Origin: Stenotrophomonas sp. ZAC14D1_NAIMI4_1
Lineage (GTDB): Bacteria > Pseudomonadota > Gammaproteobacteria > Xanthomonadales > Xanthomonadaceae
Assembly (NCBI RefSeq): GCF_003086775.1
Contig: NZ_CP026001.1
Location: forward strand, 1,700,407 to 1,764,406
Reading direction: 5' to 3'
DNA: 64,000 nucleotides
Positions 9,306-18,006 of this stretch are shown here, piece by piece. A program made the position numbers and the translations under genes. The first letter of the stretch is position 1, and each line of letters begins with the position of its first letter. The notes beneath the pieces are model-generated. The model was given only the letters and a program-made list of their open reading frames with translations. It was not told the DNA's origin and ran no database searches.

Positions 9306-9392
9306 TGGTGCGCCGGCGCAGCACATCCCCGTGCCCCTGCCGCCTGCGCATCGGGCTGCATGACCCCTCGTTTCCCATAAGGATTTCTTTCC

Positions 9393-10604
9393 GTGTCCCA
9401 ACGCATTCTTGTCATCGGCGCTGGCTTTGCCGGCATGTGGAGCGCGCTCGCCGCTGCCCGTCTTCTCGACCAGGCCGCGCGCCGTGATGTTGAGATCGTG
9501 CTGGTTGCACCGTCCCCTGAACTGCATGTGCGCCCGCGCCTGTACGAGAAGGGGCCCGAGCGCATGAAGGCGCCGCTGCAGGCGATCTTCGATGCGGTGG
9601 GCGTCCGTTACCTTGCCGGGCGCGTCGAGCACATCGACGTCGGCAAGCAGCAGGTGCAGGTGGTGGGCGCGGCGGCCGATGCGGCAGCGCAGACGCTGCA
9701 CTACGACCGCCTGGTGCTTGCTGCCGGCAGCCGCCTGAACTGCCCGCCGATTCCTGGCCTGCAGCAGCATGCGTTCAACGTCGACCAGATCGCCGATGCA
9801 GCGCGCCTGCAGGCGCACCTGGAGGGCCTCGGCGAGCGCACGCAGAGCGCGGCGCGCAACACGGTGGTGATTGCAGGCGCAGGCTTCACCGGCATCGAAA
9901 CCGCCGCCGAAATGCCGGCGCGCCTGCGCGACGTGCTGGGTGCCGATGCTGCAGTGGACGTCATCATGGTCGAGCGTGCCGATGCGTTGGGTCCCGACCT
10001 GGGCGAAGGCCCGCGGCCGGTCATCACCCAGGCCCTGACCGAGCTGGGCGTGTCCTGGCGGCTGGGTTCGGGCGTGGCCAGCGTGGATGCGGATGGCGTG
10101 ACGCTGGAAAACGGTGAGCGCATCGACGCCGCAACCGTCATCTGGACCGCCGGTGCACGTGCCAGCGCGCTGACCGCGCAGATCCCCGGCCAGCACGACG
10201 CTGTGGGTCGCCTGCACGTAGACCGCACCCTGAAGGCGAAGGGTGTCGACGCGGTGTTTGCCACCGGCGACTGCGCGCATGCTGCCACCGACGACGACGG
10301 CAACGTCGCGATGATGTCCTGCCAGCACGCGATGAACCTGGGGCGCTCCGCCGGCCACAACGCCGCCGCTGACCTGCTCGGGGAGGCGATGATTGACTAT
10401 GCGCAGCCCAAGTACGTGACCTGCCTGGATCTGGGCCCGTGGGGTGCTGTCTACACCGAAGGTTGGGACCGACAGGTAGTGCTGTCCGGTGCCGAAGCCA
10501 AGGCGCTCAAGACCCGCATCAACACCGAATGGATCTATCCGCCCACGGGCGAGCGTGCGGAGATTCTTGCGTCGGCCGACCCGCTGCGGATCGTGGTTGC
10601 CTGA
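9393..10604 (+). CDS. FAD-dependent NADH dehydrogenase-like oxidoreductase
   Basis: 403 residues, GTG start. Two Rossmann motifs: GAGFAG (9-14, FAD) and GAGFTGIE (from 162, NAD(P)H), plus the late FAD motif FATGDCAH near 289. This is the layout of type II NADH dehydrogenases and related membrane-associated quinone or carotenoid-linked flavoproteins. There is no clear transmembrane segment. It stands alone, divergent from the Rrf2 gene. The electron acceptor cannot be assigned. Confidence 0.85.
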   Translation: MSQRILVIGAGFAGMWSALAAARLLDQAARRDVEIVLVAPSPELHVRPRLYEKGPERMKAPLQAIFDAVGVRYLAGRVEHIDVGKQQVQVVGAAADAAAQTLHYDRLVLAAGSRLNCPPIPGLQQHAFNVDQIADAARLQAHLEGLGERTQSAARNTVVIAGAGFTGIETAAEMPARLRDVLGADAAVDVIMVERADALGPDLGEGPRPVITQALTELGVSWRLGSGVASVDADGVTLENGERIDAATVIWTAGARASALTAQIPGQHDAVGRLHVDRTLKAKGVDAVFATGDCAHAATDDDGNVAMMSCQHAMNLGRSAGHNAAADLLGEAMIDYAQPKYVTCLDLGPWGAVYTEGWDRQVVLSGAEAKALKTRINTEWIYPPTGERAEILASADPLRIVVA

Positions 10605-10765
10605 TGTCGCAGTGAGCTGCCGAGTGCAACGCCCGCGCCAACGGGCGTTGCGCTTCCGGTGCGTTGCGCGCCGTGGAGCGCTTCATCCCCACTTCACCGG
10701 CACTCCATGGCCCCGCCACGCGCGCAGGCCACGCTGCATCTTCGTTCCCCTATGGTGATGCTGCG

Positions 10766-11875
10766 ATGCCCCACATGTCCTCCGCCTACGACCACGATCT
10801 GGTCATCGTCGGCGCAAGCTTTGCCGGTGCGGCCTGTGCATTGGCCGCAGCGCAGTACGGTCTTCGCGTCTGCGTGCTTGAACGCAAGGCAGACCCCGGC
10901 GAGCGCCTGCACACCACCGGCATCGTGGTGAAGGAGGCGATGGAACAGACCTGGCTGGGCCACATTCCCGATCACCTGGTGCAGCGCGTCGCGCGCGTGC
11001 GCCTGTATGCGCCCAACCTGCGCAGCGTGCAGCTGCAGGCGCCGGGCTACTACTTCCTCACCACTGACACCCCGAACCTGATGCGCTGGCTCGCTGCCGA
11101 GCTGCGTGCCAGTGGTGTCGATCTGCGCCTGCAGCAGTCCTTCCGCCAGGCCGAAGTCGATGGCGATGGCTGGCAGGTGGAGGGGGCAGGGCGGTGTGCC
11201 TATCTGGTCGGTGCCGATGGCGCCCGTTCGCGCGTGGCCCGGCGCACCGGCCTGGGCCAGGTGCGCGACCACCTCCATGGCGTCGAGCGTGAATTCGACG
11301 GGCTGCAGCTGGCGCGGGGCGATGCGCTGCATTGTTTCGTCAGCAGGCGCTATGCGCCGGGCTACATCGGTTGGGTCGCACAGAACCCTGCCGGTGTACA
11401 GGTGGGTCTCGCCCTGCGCCATCAGCCGATGCAGGCGCGGGTGCCGGAGATCGATGGCTTCATCGAACACGTGCGCGACATCGTCGGCATCGCGCCGTCC
11501 TTGAAGCCGTCGTCCACCCGCGCCGGGCTGGTGCCCTGCGGCCTGCCGGATGGACCGATCACCGGCCCCCGTCTGGTCCTGACCGGAGATGCGGCCGGCA
11601 TCGTCTCGCCGCTGTCGGCCGGCGGCATCCATTCATCGTGGCGTCACGGCTGGGCGGTCGGTGATGCCATCGGCCGGCACCTGCGTGGCAAAGGACCGCC
11701 CGCCGAACAGGTGGCACGCCGGGTGGCACCCACCTTCCGCCGCAAGCGCGTGCTGCGCTGGGCGATGGACCACCTGCAGCAGGACTGGCCGGTCGACGCG
11801 CTGCTGCGCACGGCAACGATGCGGCGCGTCGCCGAGCAGATCTACTTCCACCAGCGCGGGGTGCGGGCTGACTGA
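10766..11875 (+). CDS. Geranylgeranyl reductase-like FAD-dependent oxidoreductase
   Basis: 369 residues from ATG 10766 (an ATG three codons later is possible). The N-terminal FAD motif is DLVIVGASFAGAACALAAA; the FAD pyrophosphate motif LVLTGDAAGIVSPLSAGGI lies near residue 275. This matches the geranylgeranyl-reductase/halogenase-like flavoprotein superfamily. The substrate is unknown. The 160-bp gap before it shows no terminator, so it may be cotranscribed with the flavoprotein upstream. Confidence 0.82.
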   Translation: MPHMSSAYDHDLVIVGASFAGAACALAAAQYGLRVCVLERKADPGERLHTTGIVVKEAMEQTWLGHIPDHLVQRVARVRLYAPNLRSVQLQAPGYYFLTTDTPNLMRWLAAELRASGVDLRLQQSFRQAEVDGDGWQVEGAGRCAYLVGADGARSRVARRTGLGQVRDHLHGVEREFDGLQLARGDALHCFVSRRYAPGYIGWVAQNPAGVQVGLALRHQPMQARVPEIDGFIEHVRDIVGIAPSLKPSSTRAGLVPCGLPDGPITGPRLVLTGDAAGIVSPLSAGGIHSSWRHGWAVGDAIGRHLRGKGPPAEQVARRVAPTFRRKRVLRWAMDHLQQDWPVDALLRTATMRRVAEQIYFHQRGVRAD

Positions 11876-11890
11876 CACGCTGGGCGACGC

Positions 11891-12217
11891 TCAGGCGGTG
11901 GGTGGTGTCGCCCTGATCTTTGCCAGGCCCTTGACCAGCGACTTGATGTTCTCGGGGTCGCCGCCGCGATCCAGGCGGTCGGACCAGCGCGCGAAGTACT
12001 CACGGAACAGCCGGTTGCCGTCATCGGTGAGGTTGTCATTCGTGACCTGGAAGGTCTCGTTCAACGATCCATCGGCGTTGTAGGGGGATTCCAGCAGCAG
12101 CTCGTTGTCCACCAGAAAACGCATCAGGACTTCGGTCATCTGGGTGACGAGGCGGCGGTAGTCTGCGTTCTTGCTGCGCGCAAGCATGGCAGGGTAGGTG
12201 TATCTGATGATGATCAT
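11891..12217 (-). CDS. Uncharacterised small protein
   Basis: 108 residues from the chosen ATG; the frame is open further upstream and ATG 12187 is also possible, so the start is uncertain. Acidic, helical, soluble, with a core LVTQMTEVLMRFLVDNELL and a C-terminal helix SLVKGLAKIRATP. I do not recognise a family. It follows the TPR-like gene by 20 bp on the same strand and probably shares its mRNA. Confidence 0.6.
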   Translation of the reverse strand: MIIIRYTYPAMLARSKNADYRRLVTQMTEVLMRFLVDNELLLESPYNADGSLNETFQVTNDNLTDDGNRLFREYFARWSDRLDRGGDPENIKSLVKGLAKIRATPPTA

Positions 12218-12237
12218 GATCGTGATGCTGCGGACGC

Positions 12238-12699
12238 TCAGCCTGCAGGCCTGCTGCGCCGCGCCTTTTCTTCCTTGTAGAAGGTCACATACCGGCGTTC
12301 CATCTCCTTGAACGTCCGGTTCCCGCCCCGTGCTTCGGCGCGCGCGAACCATTCGAAGGCCTGTTCAAGGTCGCCCATCTCGTAGTGCGCCTCGCCAACA
12401 TCGCTGAGCACCTTGTGTGACTTCGGCGAGCCGACCTTGAGCACCTGCTCGCTCCAGGCCAGTGCCAGCGGGTAGTCGCCCTGCCGGAACGCGATGGCGC
12501 GCAGGCGATCGGTGACGAACAGCCCGGGCATCTGCCATTGCTGCCAGTTCTCAGGAAACTGTTCCCACACCGCCAGGAATCCAGTGCGCGCCTCGTCGAG
12601 ACGGCCACGGAAATAGTGGGCTTCGGCGGCTTCTTCCAGAGCCATCAATGCGGCACCGCCGTCGGGCAGTGTCTGGTACATCTCGAAATCGGGTTGCAT
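12238..12699 (-). CDS. TPR-like helical-repeat protein
   Basis: 153 residues. ATG 12699 was chosen because AAGGAGG stands 8 bases upstream. Helix pairs of TPR type can be seen (EEAAEAHYFRGRLDEARTGF; HKVLSDVGEAHYEMGDLEQAFEWF), so a protein-binding role is likely. The C-terminus is basic (EEKARRSRP). Partners unknown. Confidence 0.7.
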   Translation of the reverse strand: MQPDFEMYQTLPDGGAALMALEEAAEAHYFRGRLDEARTGFLAVWEQFPENWQQWQMPGLFVTDRLRAIAFRQGDYPLALAWSEQVLKVGSPKSHKVLSDVGEAHYEMGDLEQAFEWFARAEARGGNRTFKEMERRYVTFYKEEKARRSRPAG

Positions 12700-12842
12700 G
12701 ACCGAGGCCTCCTTGGCGGGGGTCAATGAAAACAGGGGGGCGGGCATCACCGCGCCTCGCCCTCCGGGGCGATACCGTAACACCTGGCAGGGGGCTGGCC
12801 CGCCCGTGATGGACCCATGTTCAGGTTTGGCGGAGAAAGAGG

Positions 12843-12872
12843 TTGACGGTCCCGTCCAATCTCGGCAGAATG
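12843..12872 (+). promoter_or_regulatory. Promoter of the second tRNA-Gly gene
   Basis: TTGACG (12843-12848) with an AGAATG -10 about 18 bp downstream. The 31-bp leader that follows contains a TTCGAC/GTCGAA hairpin and is repeated before copy 3. Confidence 0.55.
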
Positions 12873-12903
12873 GCGCTCCTTCGACGCAGGTCGAACGGAA
12901 TCT

Positions 12904-12979
<76 letters not shown>

Positions 12980-12989
12980 GATCAGGAAG

Positions 12990-13014
12990 AACGCTCCCGC
13001 AAGGGGGCGTTTTT
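12990..13014 (+). terminator. Terminator after tRNA-Gly copy 2
   Basis: AACGCTCCC, GCAA loop, GGGGGCGTT, T-run. It is nearly the same as the terminator after copy 1. Confidence 0.88.
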
Positions 13015-13022
13015 CGTTTGCG

Positions 13023-13391
13023 TCAGATCTTTTTGCCGGCGGCTGCACGGGGCGCTCCCGTGCGCACGCTGCACCACGTGCGTACGTCCGTGCGGTCGAA
13101 GCCCCGGCACGCGTTCTTCTGTGCGATGTACACGTACGGGGCGTCGGCCCGGTAGGTGAAGTGGTAGTAGTAGGTCTGGTCCTTGCCGTACAGCCAGGCA
13201 TTGGAGGAGCCATCACTGATCACGTACGGTTCGAAGAAGAAGATCGACGACGGTTCGGGAATGAAGTTGCTCCTGTCCATCATCAGCATCATTGCGTTCG
13301 ATATCAGCTGGGTCGAAAGGCAGGCTGCGAGCGCGCATGCGGCCAGTACCAGGCCTATGGCGGTGGCCGCATGGCGTCGTGCCGCGCTCAC
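13023..13391 (-). CDS. Small putative lipoprotein
   Basis: 122 residues from GTG 13391, whose GTGA overlaps the stop of the upstream gene. The hydrophobic N-terminus ends in a lipobox-like ALAAC, so an envelope lipoprotein is likely; the mature part is polar and aromatic (YYYHFTYRADAPYVYI) with two further cysteines. No family recognised. Last of three small envelope genes lying between tRNA-Gly copies 2 and 3. Confidence 0.7.
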   Translation of the reverse strand: MSAARRHAATAIGLVLAACALAACLSTQLISNAMMLMMDRSNFIPEPSSIFFFEPYVISDGSSNAWLYGKDQTYYYHFTYRADAPYVYIAQKNACRGFDRTDVRTWCSVRTGAPRAAAGKKI

Positions 13392-13840
13392 GGTGAAGGG
13401 GCTTCGGGTGCGGTGGAAGCGCGGCCGCGAAGCGCCTGCCAGAGGGTGATCGAGGACACCACGCACAGGGCCAGGAACAGGCTCAGATCCAGCAGCAGCA
13501 ACCACAGCAGGTGCGTGCCGTAGACCGGGGATTGATGCATCGCGCCCATCGCCAACGGTAACGACCACGCCAGCAGCAGCGCGAAGGCGATCAGCAGGCG
13601 CAGCCAGAGCCGACGCCATCGCCATGGGCGCACGATCAGCGTGACAACAGCGATTTCGACCGTGCTCATCACGGCGAAGAGCGCGACTGCGCGGATGGGG
13701 TAGGGCTGCACTTCGCCGGGTTCCAGCCAGCGCTGCATCCAGTAGTCGGTCTGCGTGCCGGCATGAATCAGCGCGGCCATCACCACCAGCCAGATCGTGG
13801 CTGCCGCCAGGTAGTACCACCGGGTGTTGCGATCAATCAT
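13388..13840 (-). CDS. Small integral membrane protein
   Basis: 150 residues from ATG 13840. Four hydrophobic segments are visible (YYLAAATIWLVVMAALIHAG, AVALFAVMSTVEIAVVTLIV, LLIAFALLLAWSLPLAM, LLWLLLLDLSLFLALCVV). Family not recognised. It overlaps the neighbours on both sides (8 bp and 4 bp), so the three genes form one operon. Confidence 0.72.
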   Translation of the reverse strand: MIDRNTRWYYLAAATIWLVVMAALIHAGTQTDYWMQRWLEPGEVQPYPIRAVALFAVMSTVEIAVVTLIVRPWRWRRLWLRLLIAFALLLAWSLPLAMGAMHQSPVYGTHLLWLLLLDLSLFLALCVVSSITLWQALRGRASTAPEAPSP

Positions 13841-14237
13841 GCATGGACTCCTTGCTCGTGCTGCAGGCCGTGGCGCGCGCGGCGAAGCGTGCGCTGGCGG
13901 CGATCGCGGCCAATGCGAGCACACCCGGGCCGACGGTGAAGTACAGCATGCGCAGCGGATTGTTGTGCATCAGCGTCCAGCCTGCGAATGCGAGCGGGAT
14001 GGCCAGCACCATCAGCTTGGCTGCAAGCGGCCGCAGTATGGCGACCAGCGGCTGCGCGCCGAGGAACAGCACGAACGCGTAGTACTGCGCGAGGCCCAGG
14101 CCGACATTGCCGTGCGAGCTGAAACCGACATGGTTGCCGTACCAGGTCATGCCCAGTGGCATCAGCGTCCAATAGAGCGCGGCCACCAGCAGGTGCAGCA
14201 GCAGGGAGATCAGCAAAGGCTTGCCGTGCAGGAACAT
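13833..14237 (-). CDS. Small integral membrane protein, first gene of the envelope trio
   Basis: 134 residues from ATG 14237; a GTG at 14291 is an alternative. Hydrophobic segments include LLISLLLHLLVAALYWTLM, AQYYAFVLFLGAQPLVAIL, LMVLAIPLAFAGWTLM and VLALAAIAASARFAAR. Function unknown. The convergent tRNA-Gly copy 3 lies 130 bp away. Confidence 0.7.
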   Translation of the reverse strand: MFLHGKPLLISLLLHLLVAALYWTLMPLGMTWYGNHVGFSSHGNVGLGLAQYYAFVLFLGAQPLVAILRPLAAKLMVLAIPLAFAGWTLMHNNPLRMLYFTVGPGVLALAAIAASARFAARATACSTSKESMHD

Positions 14238-14302
14238 GGGCGCTGGCGTCCGGGCGGGGCAGGGTACCCCACCGCACCAGGCCCGGATCACCGTGTGTGA
14301 AG

Positions 14303-14335
14303 ACTGTTGACGGCGTGAAGGAATTTGGACACAAT
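14303..14335 (+). promoter_or_regulatory. Promoter of the third tRNA-Gly gene
   Basis: TTGACG with a CACAAT -10 about 17 bp downstream, just before the leader shared with copy 2. Confidence 0.6.
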
Positions 14336-14367
14336 AGCGCTCCTTCGACGCAGGTCGAACGGAATCT

Positions 14368-14443
<76 letters not shown>

Positions 14444-14452
14444 GATTCTACA

Positions 14453-14475
14453 GGGCCCCGGTAGGGGCCTTGTTT
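14453..14475 (+). terminator. Terminator after tRNA-Gly copy 3
   Basis: GGCCCC, GGTA loop, GGGGCC, then TTGTTTTT. Unlike those of copies 1 and 2 in sequence. Confidence 0.8.
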
Positions 14476-14585
14476 TTCTCCCGCCACGGCAAGGCGGGGC
14501 ACGTTGGGCCACAAGGCTTTGCGCGCAGTCAGAAAGGTGAAATCGCTGGTGTGTGTTCCGGATTTCCGGTACCATGGCGGCTTAC

Positions 14586-14661
<76 letters not shown>

Positions 14662-14727
14662 TGTTTCGACAAGCCCCATCGCGGGGTTTTGTCATGTCAG
14701 GGGCATCGTTCCTGGCCGCGGTACGTT

Positions 14728-14801
14728 GGCCTCATGGCAGAGTGGCTATGCACCGGATTGCAAATCCGTTTACAGCGGTTCGATTCCGCTTGAGGCCTCC
14801 A
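14728..14801 (+). tRNA. tRNA-Cys (GCA), prophage integration site
   Basis: 74 nt with CCA. Acceptor GGCCTCA/TGAGGCC, anticodon GCA, TTCGATTCC T-loop. From the anticodon stem to the 3' end the sequence recurs at 58058, so the gene was rebuilt by the prophage: the 5' part is host DNA and the 3' part comes from the phage att core. Confidence 0.98.
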
Positions 14802-14803
14802 AT
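14754..14803 (+). repeat. attL core
   Basis: 50 bases identical to attR, beginning CGGATTGCAAATCCG and ending GCCTCCAAT. Covers the tRNA-Cys anticodon stem to CCA plus AT. Confidence 0.95.
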
Positions 14804-15096
14804 CAAACCCCTGATTTATCAGGGGTTTTTCTTTGCTCGAAATATCTCGCGCGGTGGAGAAACGCGTGTTTCGGGCCCAAAATTGACGCTCTGCCAGCTG
14901 TTCTAACGTGGCAAACTCACGTAAACATGATAGAAGTGCGATTACGTCAGTTGAGCTAATCGCTTGCGCTTTGGCATGAAAGGCCGATGCTGGTGGTCAG
15001 CACACGACTTCAGTTGCGTCCGTTGGCGGGGCGGTTGCTTGAGTGGACTCATTGAAGCAGTATCCATCTACGAGTAGACAAGGACACTGTCGATAG
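14804..15096. other. Phage left-end non-coding segment
   Basis: About 290 bp without a convincing gene. It holds the phage-supplied terminator and the leader of the first cargo gene. An inverted repeat CCATCTA (15065-15071)/TAGATGG (15094-15100) includes the ATG at 15097 and could hide it in a stem. Confidence 0.5.
14806..14830 (+). terminator. Phage-supplied terminator for tRNA-Cys
   Basis: AACCCCTGA, TTTA loop, TCAGGGGTT, T-run, placed directly after the rebuilt tRNA-Cys. It replaces the host terminator now found beyond attR. Confidence 0.88.
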
Positions 15097-15684
15097 ATGG
15101 ACCACCTGGCTGCAATTGACCTCGGGCTCTCGGGCAGAGTCGCCCACGACAAAATCGCAAGGAAAGTATTTCTAACGTATCCGACTCAGGCATTTGTCGG
15201 CAACGAAGAACTGCAGTATGAGATCCTCAACGAAGTCGCAGAGCAATGGGCTGTGCCCATTACTAGTATCCATGTGTGCGGATCCGCGAAGCTGGGAGTT
15301 AGCATACACAAAGCTCGCGCCTTCGTCGCGGGACAGTCTGATTTGGATCTTGCAATCATCGATGAGAGACTTTTCATAGGTTATATGGAAGCGGTCCTGA
15401 ACTTGACTAAAGGCTACACCGATGGGTCGCGGTTCCCATTGGTAAAGGGAGTTAGTTACAAGGAGCAGTACCTTGCCTATGTCGCCAAGGGTATGCTTAG
15501 GCCTGATCTGATGCCGGTATCCGAAATGCGGGCGGAATGGACGAATTTCTTTGGCAGGTTGAGTGCGAAACATAATAGGGAATTTAAGTCGATCTCCGCG
15601 ATGATCTATCTATCTGAACGATTTTTTGAATCTAAACAGCGATCTGTCATCCGTGGGCGGGTTGGTATGGGAGTGGTAAAGTGA
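15097..15684 (+). CDS. Nucleotidyltransferase-like protein of a cargo operon
   Basis: 195 residues. The polymerase-beta-type nucleotidyltransferase signature is visible as CGSAKLGVS (Gly62-Ser63) followed by SDLDLAIID (Asp82, Asp84), though the gap between GS and the DxD pair is wide. The C-terminal half is helical and basic. Clearly AT-richer than the phage backbone, a sign of separate transfer. Its TGA overlaps the GTG of the DUF262 gene by 4 bp, so the two products are probably made in fixed ratio and act together. Location between attL and integrase is typical of accessory cargo. Substrate unknown; a toxin, defence or signalling role is inference. Confidence 0.72.
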   Translation: MDHLAAIDLGLSGRVAHDKIARKVFLTYPTQAFVGNEELQYEILNEVAEQWAVPITSIHVCGSAKLGVSIHKARAFVAGQSDLDLAIIDERLFIGYMEAVLNLTKGYTDGSRFPLVKGVSYKEQYLAYVAKGMLRPDLMPVSEMRAEWTNFFGRLSAKHNREFKSISAMIYLSERFFESKQRSVIRGRVGMGVVK

Positions 15685-16748
15685 TTGAATACAAAGTCCG
15701 TTCGGTTTCTCTTTTAAATCTGATCAACGATATTCGTAATCGTAGGTTGATCCCTGATGCTTATTTTCAGCGGAATCTTGTTTGGCGGGATGTGCATAAG
15801 CGGGAGTTCATCGAAACCATCTTGAAGGGCTATCCATTCCCGCAAATCTTCATTTCTAAGGGCAAGGTTGACGTTGAAGAGATGTCGACTGTCTCATGTA
15901 TTGTTGATGGGCAGCAGCGTTGTAACGCCATAGAGGCGTACATTTCTGAGCAGTTTGAAGTTGGGGGGAGAACATTCTCTAACCTTACAGATGAAGAAAA
16001 GTCAGCATTTCTCAAATATGACGTTCCGGTAATTGAGCTTGATTTGGAAAATGATGACCCCAAGGTTCAGGAGATCTTTCAGCGCATTAACCGGACTTCA
16101 TCTTCGCTGACGTCGATCGAGAAGCTGGCGTCGCAGTATTCCACTTCAGAATTTATGCTGGTTGGTAAACTGCTGGTCGATCAAGTAAGCCTCAAAGCTT
16201 CGGCAGACGAAGATTTCAGGGAGGATCCTAATATTCCCGAAGATTTCTATAACTGGGCTGCCAAGCAGAAAGTTAAGTCGATTCAAAAGTTGATGAGTGA
16301 GAAGGGCGTCTTTAGTTATCAGGAAATAGCTAGAAAGACGAATTTGATGCACATTTTGAACGTCATGGCCACCTTGCTTGCCGGATACTCGAATCGAAAC
16401 GAGAAGGCAAACGATTTGCTCGACGACTACGCACTCTCATTTGGTGAGCGCGATAATGTGGTTAGGCAAATTGAGGCAGCGGCTGAATTGATTCTTTCGC
16501 TTGGTTTCAAGGGTAAATCTTATTGGCTTAATAAGGCGAATGTTTTCACTCTTCTTATTGTCATTGCGAGTATTCAGGTTAATGGTGGAAAGTTGGATAA
16601 GGAGCGCGTTGCGCACGCATTGAAGGAATTCGAGGCAGAGCTTCCGGCCGACTACAAGCTCTCTGCAACTGAAGCAGTGAACGGTACAAAGGCTAGGCAG
16701 CTGCGCGGAGAGTACATCTCGGAAGTGTTGCTGAAAACGCTTAGTTGA
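15681..16748 (+). CDS. DUF262 (ParB/GmrS-like) domain protein
   Basis: 355 residues, GTG start overlapping the upstream stop. Residues 1 to about 150 carry the DUF262 pattern: IPDAYFQRNLVW (25-35), a helix EFIETILKGYPFPQI, IVDGQQR (74-80) and FQRINRTSSSLTSIEKLAS. DUF262 domains are found in GmrSD-type and SspE-type phage-defence nucleases or NTPases, where DGQQR is the active-site motif. No HNH (DUF1524) domain can be seen at the C-terminus (about 160-355, all-helical), so the effector must differ from GmrD. AT-rich like its partner. Confidence 0.82.
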   Translation: MIEYKVRSVSLLNLINDIRNRRLIPDAYFQRNLVWRDVHKREFIETILKGYPFPQIFISKGKVDVEEMSTVSCIVDGQQRCNAIEAYISEQFEVGGRTFSNLTDEEKSAFLKYDVPVIELDLENDDPKVQEIFQRINRTSSSLTSIEKLASQYSTSEFMLVGKLLVDQVSLKASADEDFREDPNIPEDFYNWAAKQKVKSIQKLMSEKGVFSYQEIARKTNLMHILNVMATLLAGYSNRNEKANDLLDDYALSFGERDNVVRQIEAAAELILSLGFKGKSYWLNKANVFTLLIVIASIQVNGGKLDKERVAHALKEFEAELPADYKLSATEAVNGTKARQLRGEYISEVLLKTLS

Positions 16749-16890
16749 ATATTCTAGAGTGCGTTTTCCTGTTGATGGAAATTTTCGCTGTCTGCGGCTG
16801 AAGGGCTTCCCTGATAGATCATTGCGATCAGGGGAGCGATGCGCCCCAGCCTCTGGTATGGTTTCTAGTATCGAATTCACGTGAGCGACC

Positions 16891-18006
16891 ATGGCGACGA
16901 AAAGGCGAAGGGGGAGCTCGTGGCAATTCACCATTCGACGAGCAAAGGTGCTTCCTCAGCCAGTTTATCTGACGTTTAGCTCTGAGGCGGAGGGTGATGA
17001 ATATGTGCGGAGACTTGAGGCGCTTCTTGATCGGGGAGTCGTTCCCGACGAGCTTCTGAACACTAAGGCGGCGGCGAAAGATCTGCGTGGCCAGGTCAGT
17101 GAATACCGGGGTGCGCAGCATATCTCGCTGGATGATGAGCAGTTACTGCCAGTGTTGCTGTCGCGGTTGCCGATAGGTATCACGCTTCCGCAGCTCACCT
17201 TTACCTGGGCCACCGACTGGGTCACCACAATGAAGCGCGAGCAGAACCTCGCGCCATCCACCATTCGGCATTACGTGGGGGCGTTGTCGCGGGCTCTCGA
17301 CTGGCTGGCCGCTCACGGTGCGCTGCCCATGAATCCGCTTCGTCTCCTGCCGCGCGGTTATTCGACGTACACGCCCGACGACAAGGTGGCTGTGGCGAAA
17401 ATCGATGGGCACGCGAAAAATGATCAGGAGCGCGATCGCCGGCTAGAAGAGGGCGAGGAAGCTCGCATTCGAGAGATCATGGCTGGGGCTAAGCCCGAGG
17501 GCCGCCAGAGAGCGCTGGATCTTCCACAGCGTGATGCGCTTGTGCTGATGTTCGAGATGGCGCTGGAAACGGCCATGCGCATGCGGGAGATCTACACGCT
17601 GGAGCACAGCCAGATAGATGTTGCGCGCCGCACGATCTTCCTGGACAAGACAAAGAACGGGAGCAAGCGCCAGGTGCCGATGACGTCGGTGCTGCTAGCC
17701 AAGCTCGCGGCGTACAAGGGTGACTTCGGCGGGCGGTTGTTTCCGTTCTGGGAGGGCGAGCGTAGCCCGCTGGCTCTGCGCCGTGTTTCGAGCAAGCTCT
17801 CGCGCCAATTCGAGCGCATCTTCGTTGCGGCGGGCTGCGCGGACCTTGGCTTCCACGATCTGCGCCACGAAGCAACAAGCCGACTCTATGAGAAGACCAC
17901 GCTGACGGACATCAAGATAGCGAGCATCACAGGGCATCGCGATCCGCGGCAGCTAAAGCGATACGCCAACCTGCGTGCCTCGGACTTGGCCGATCAGCTC
18001 TGGTGA
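16891..18006 (+). CDS. Tyrosine-type phage integrase
   Basis: 371 residues. Core-binding domain about 95-165; catalytic domain from about 190 with Arg230 (TAMRMREI), Lys near 255, HDLRH (His322, Arg325), GHR (His349) and the nucleophile Tyr358 in LKRYANL. All key residues are present, so it should be active at the tRNA-Cys att site. Unusually it lies about 2 kb from attL, with the cargo operon in between. It converges with the next gene, overlapping by 13 bp. Confidence 0.96.
   Translation: MATKRRRGSSWQFTIRRAKVLPQPVYLTFSSEAEGDEYVRRLEALLDRGVVPDELLNTKAAAKDLRGQVSEYRGAQHISLDDEQLLPVLLSRLPIGITLPQLTFTWATDWVTTMKREQNLAPSTIRHYVGALSRALDWLAAHGALPMNPLRLLPRGYSTYTPDDKVAVAKIDGHAKNDQERDRRLEEGEEARIREIMAGAKPEGRQRALDLPQRDALVLMFEMALETAMRMREIYTLEHSQIDVARRTIFLDKTKNGSKRQVPMTSVLLAKLAAYKGDFGGRLFPFWEGERSPLALRRVSSKLSRQFERIFVAAGCADLGFHDLRHEATSRLYEKTTLTDIKIASITGHRDPRQLKRYANLRASDLADQLW

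Noticed and set aside
15681-16748. Complete GmrSD type IV restriction enzyme
   Set aside because: The DUF262 part is present, but no DUF1524 HNH motif can be found in this gene or its neighbours.
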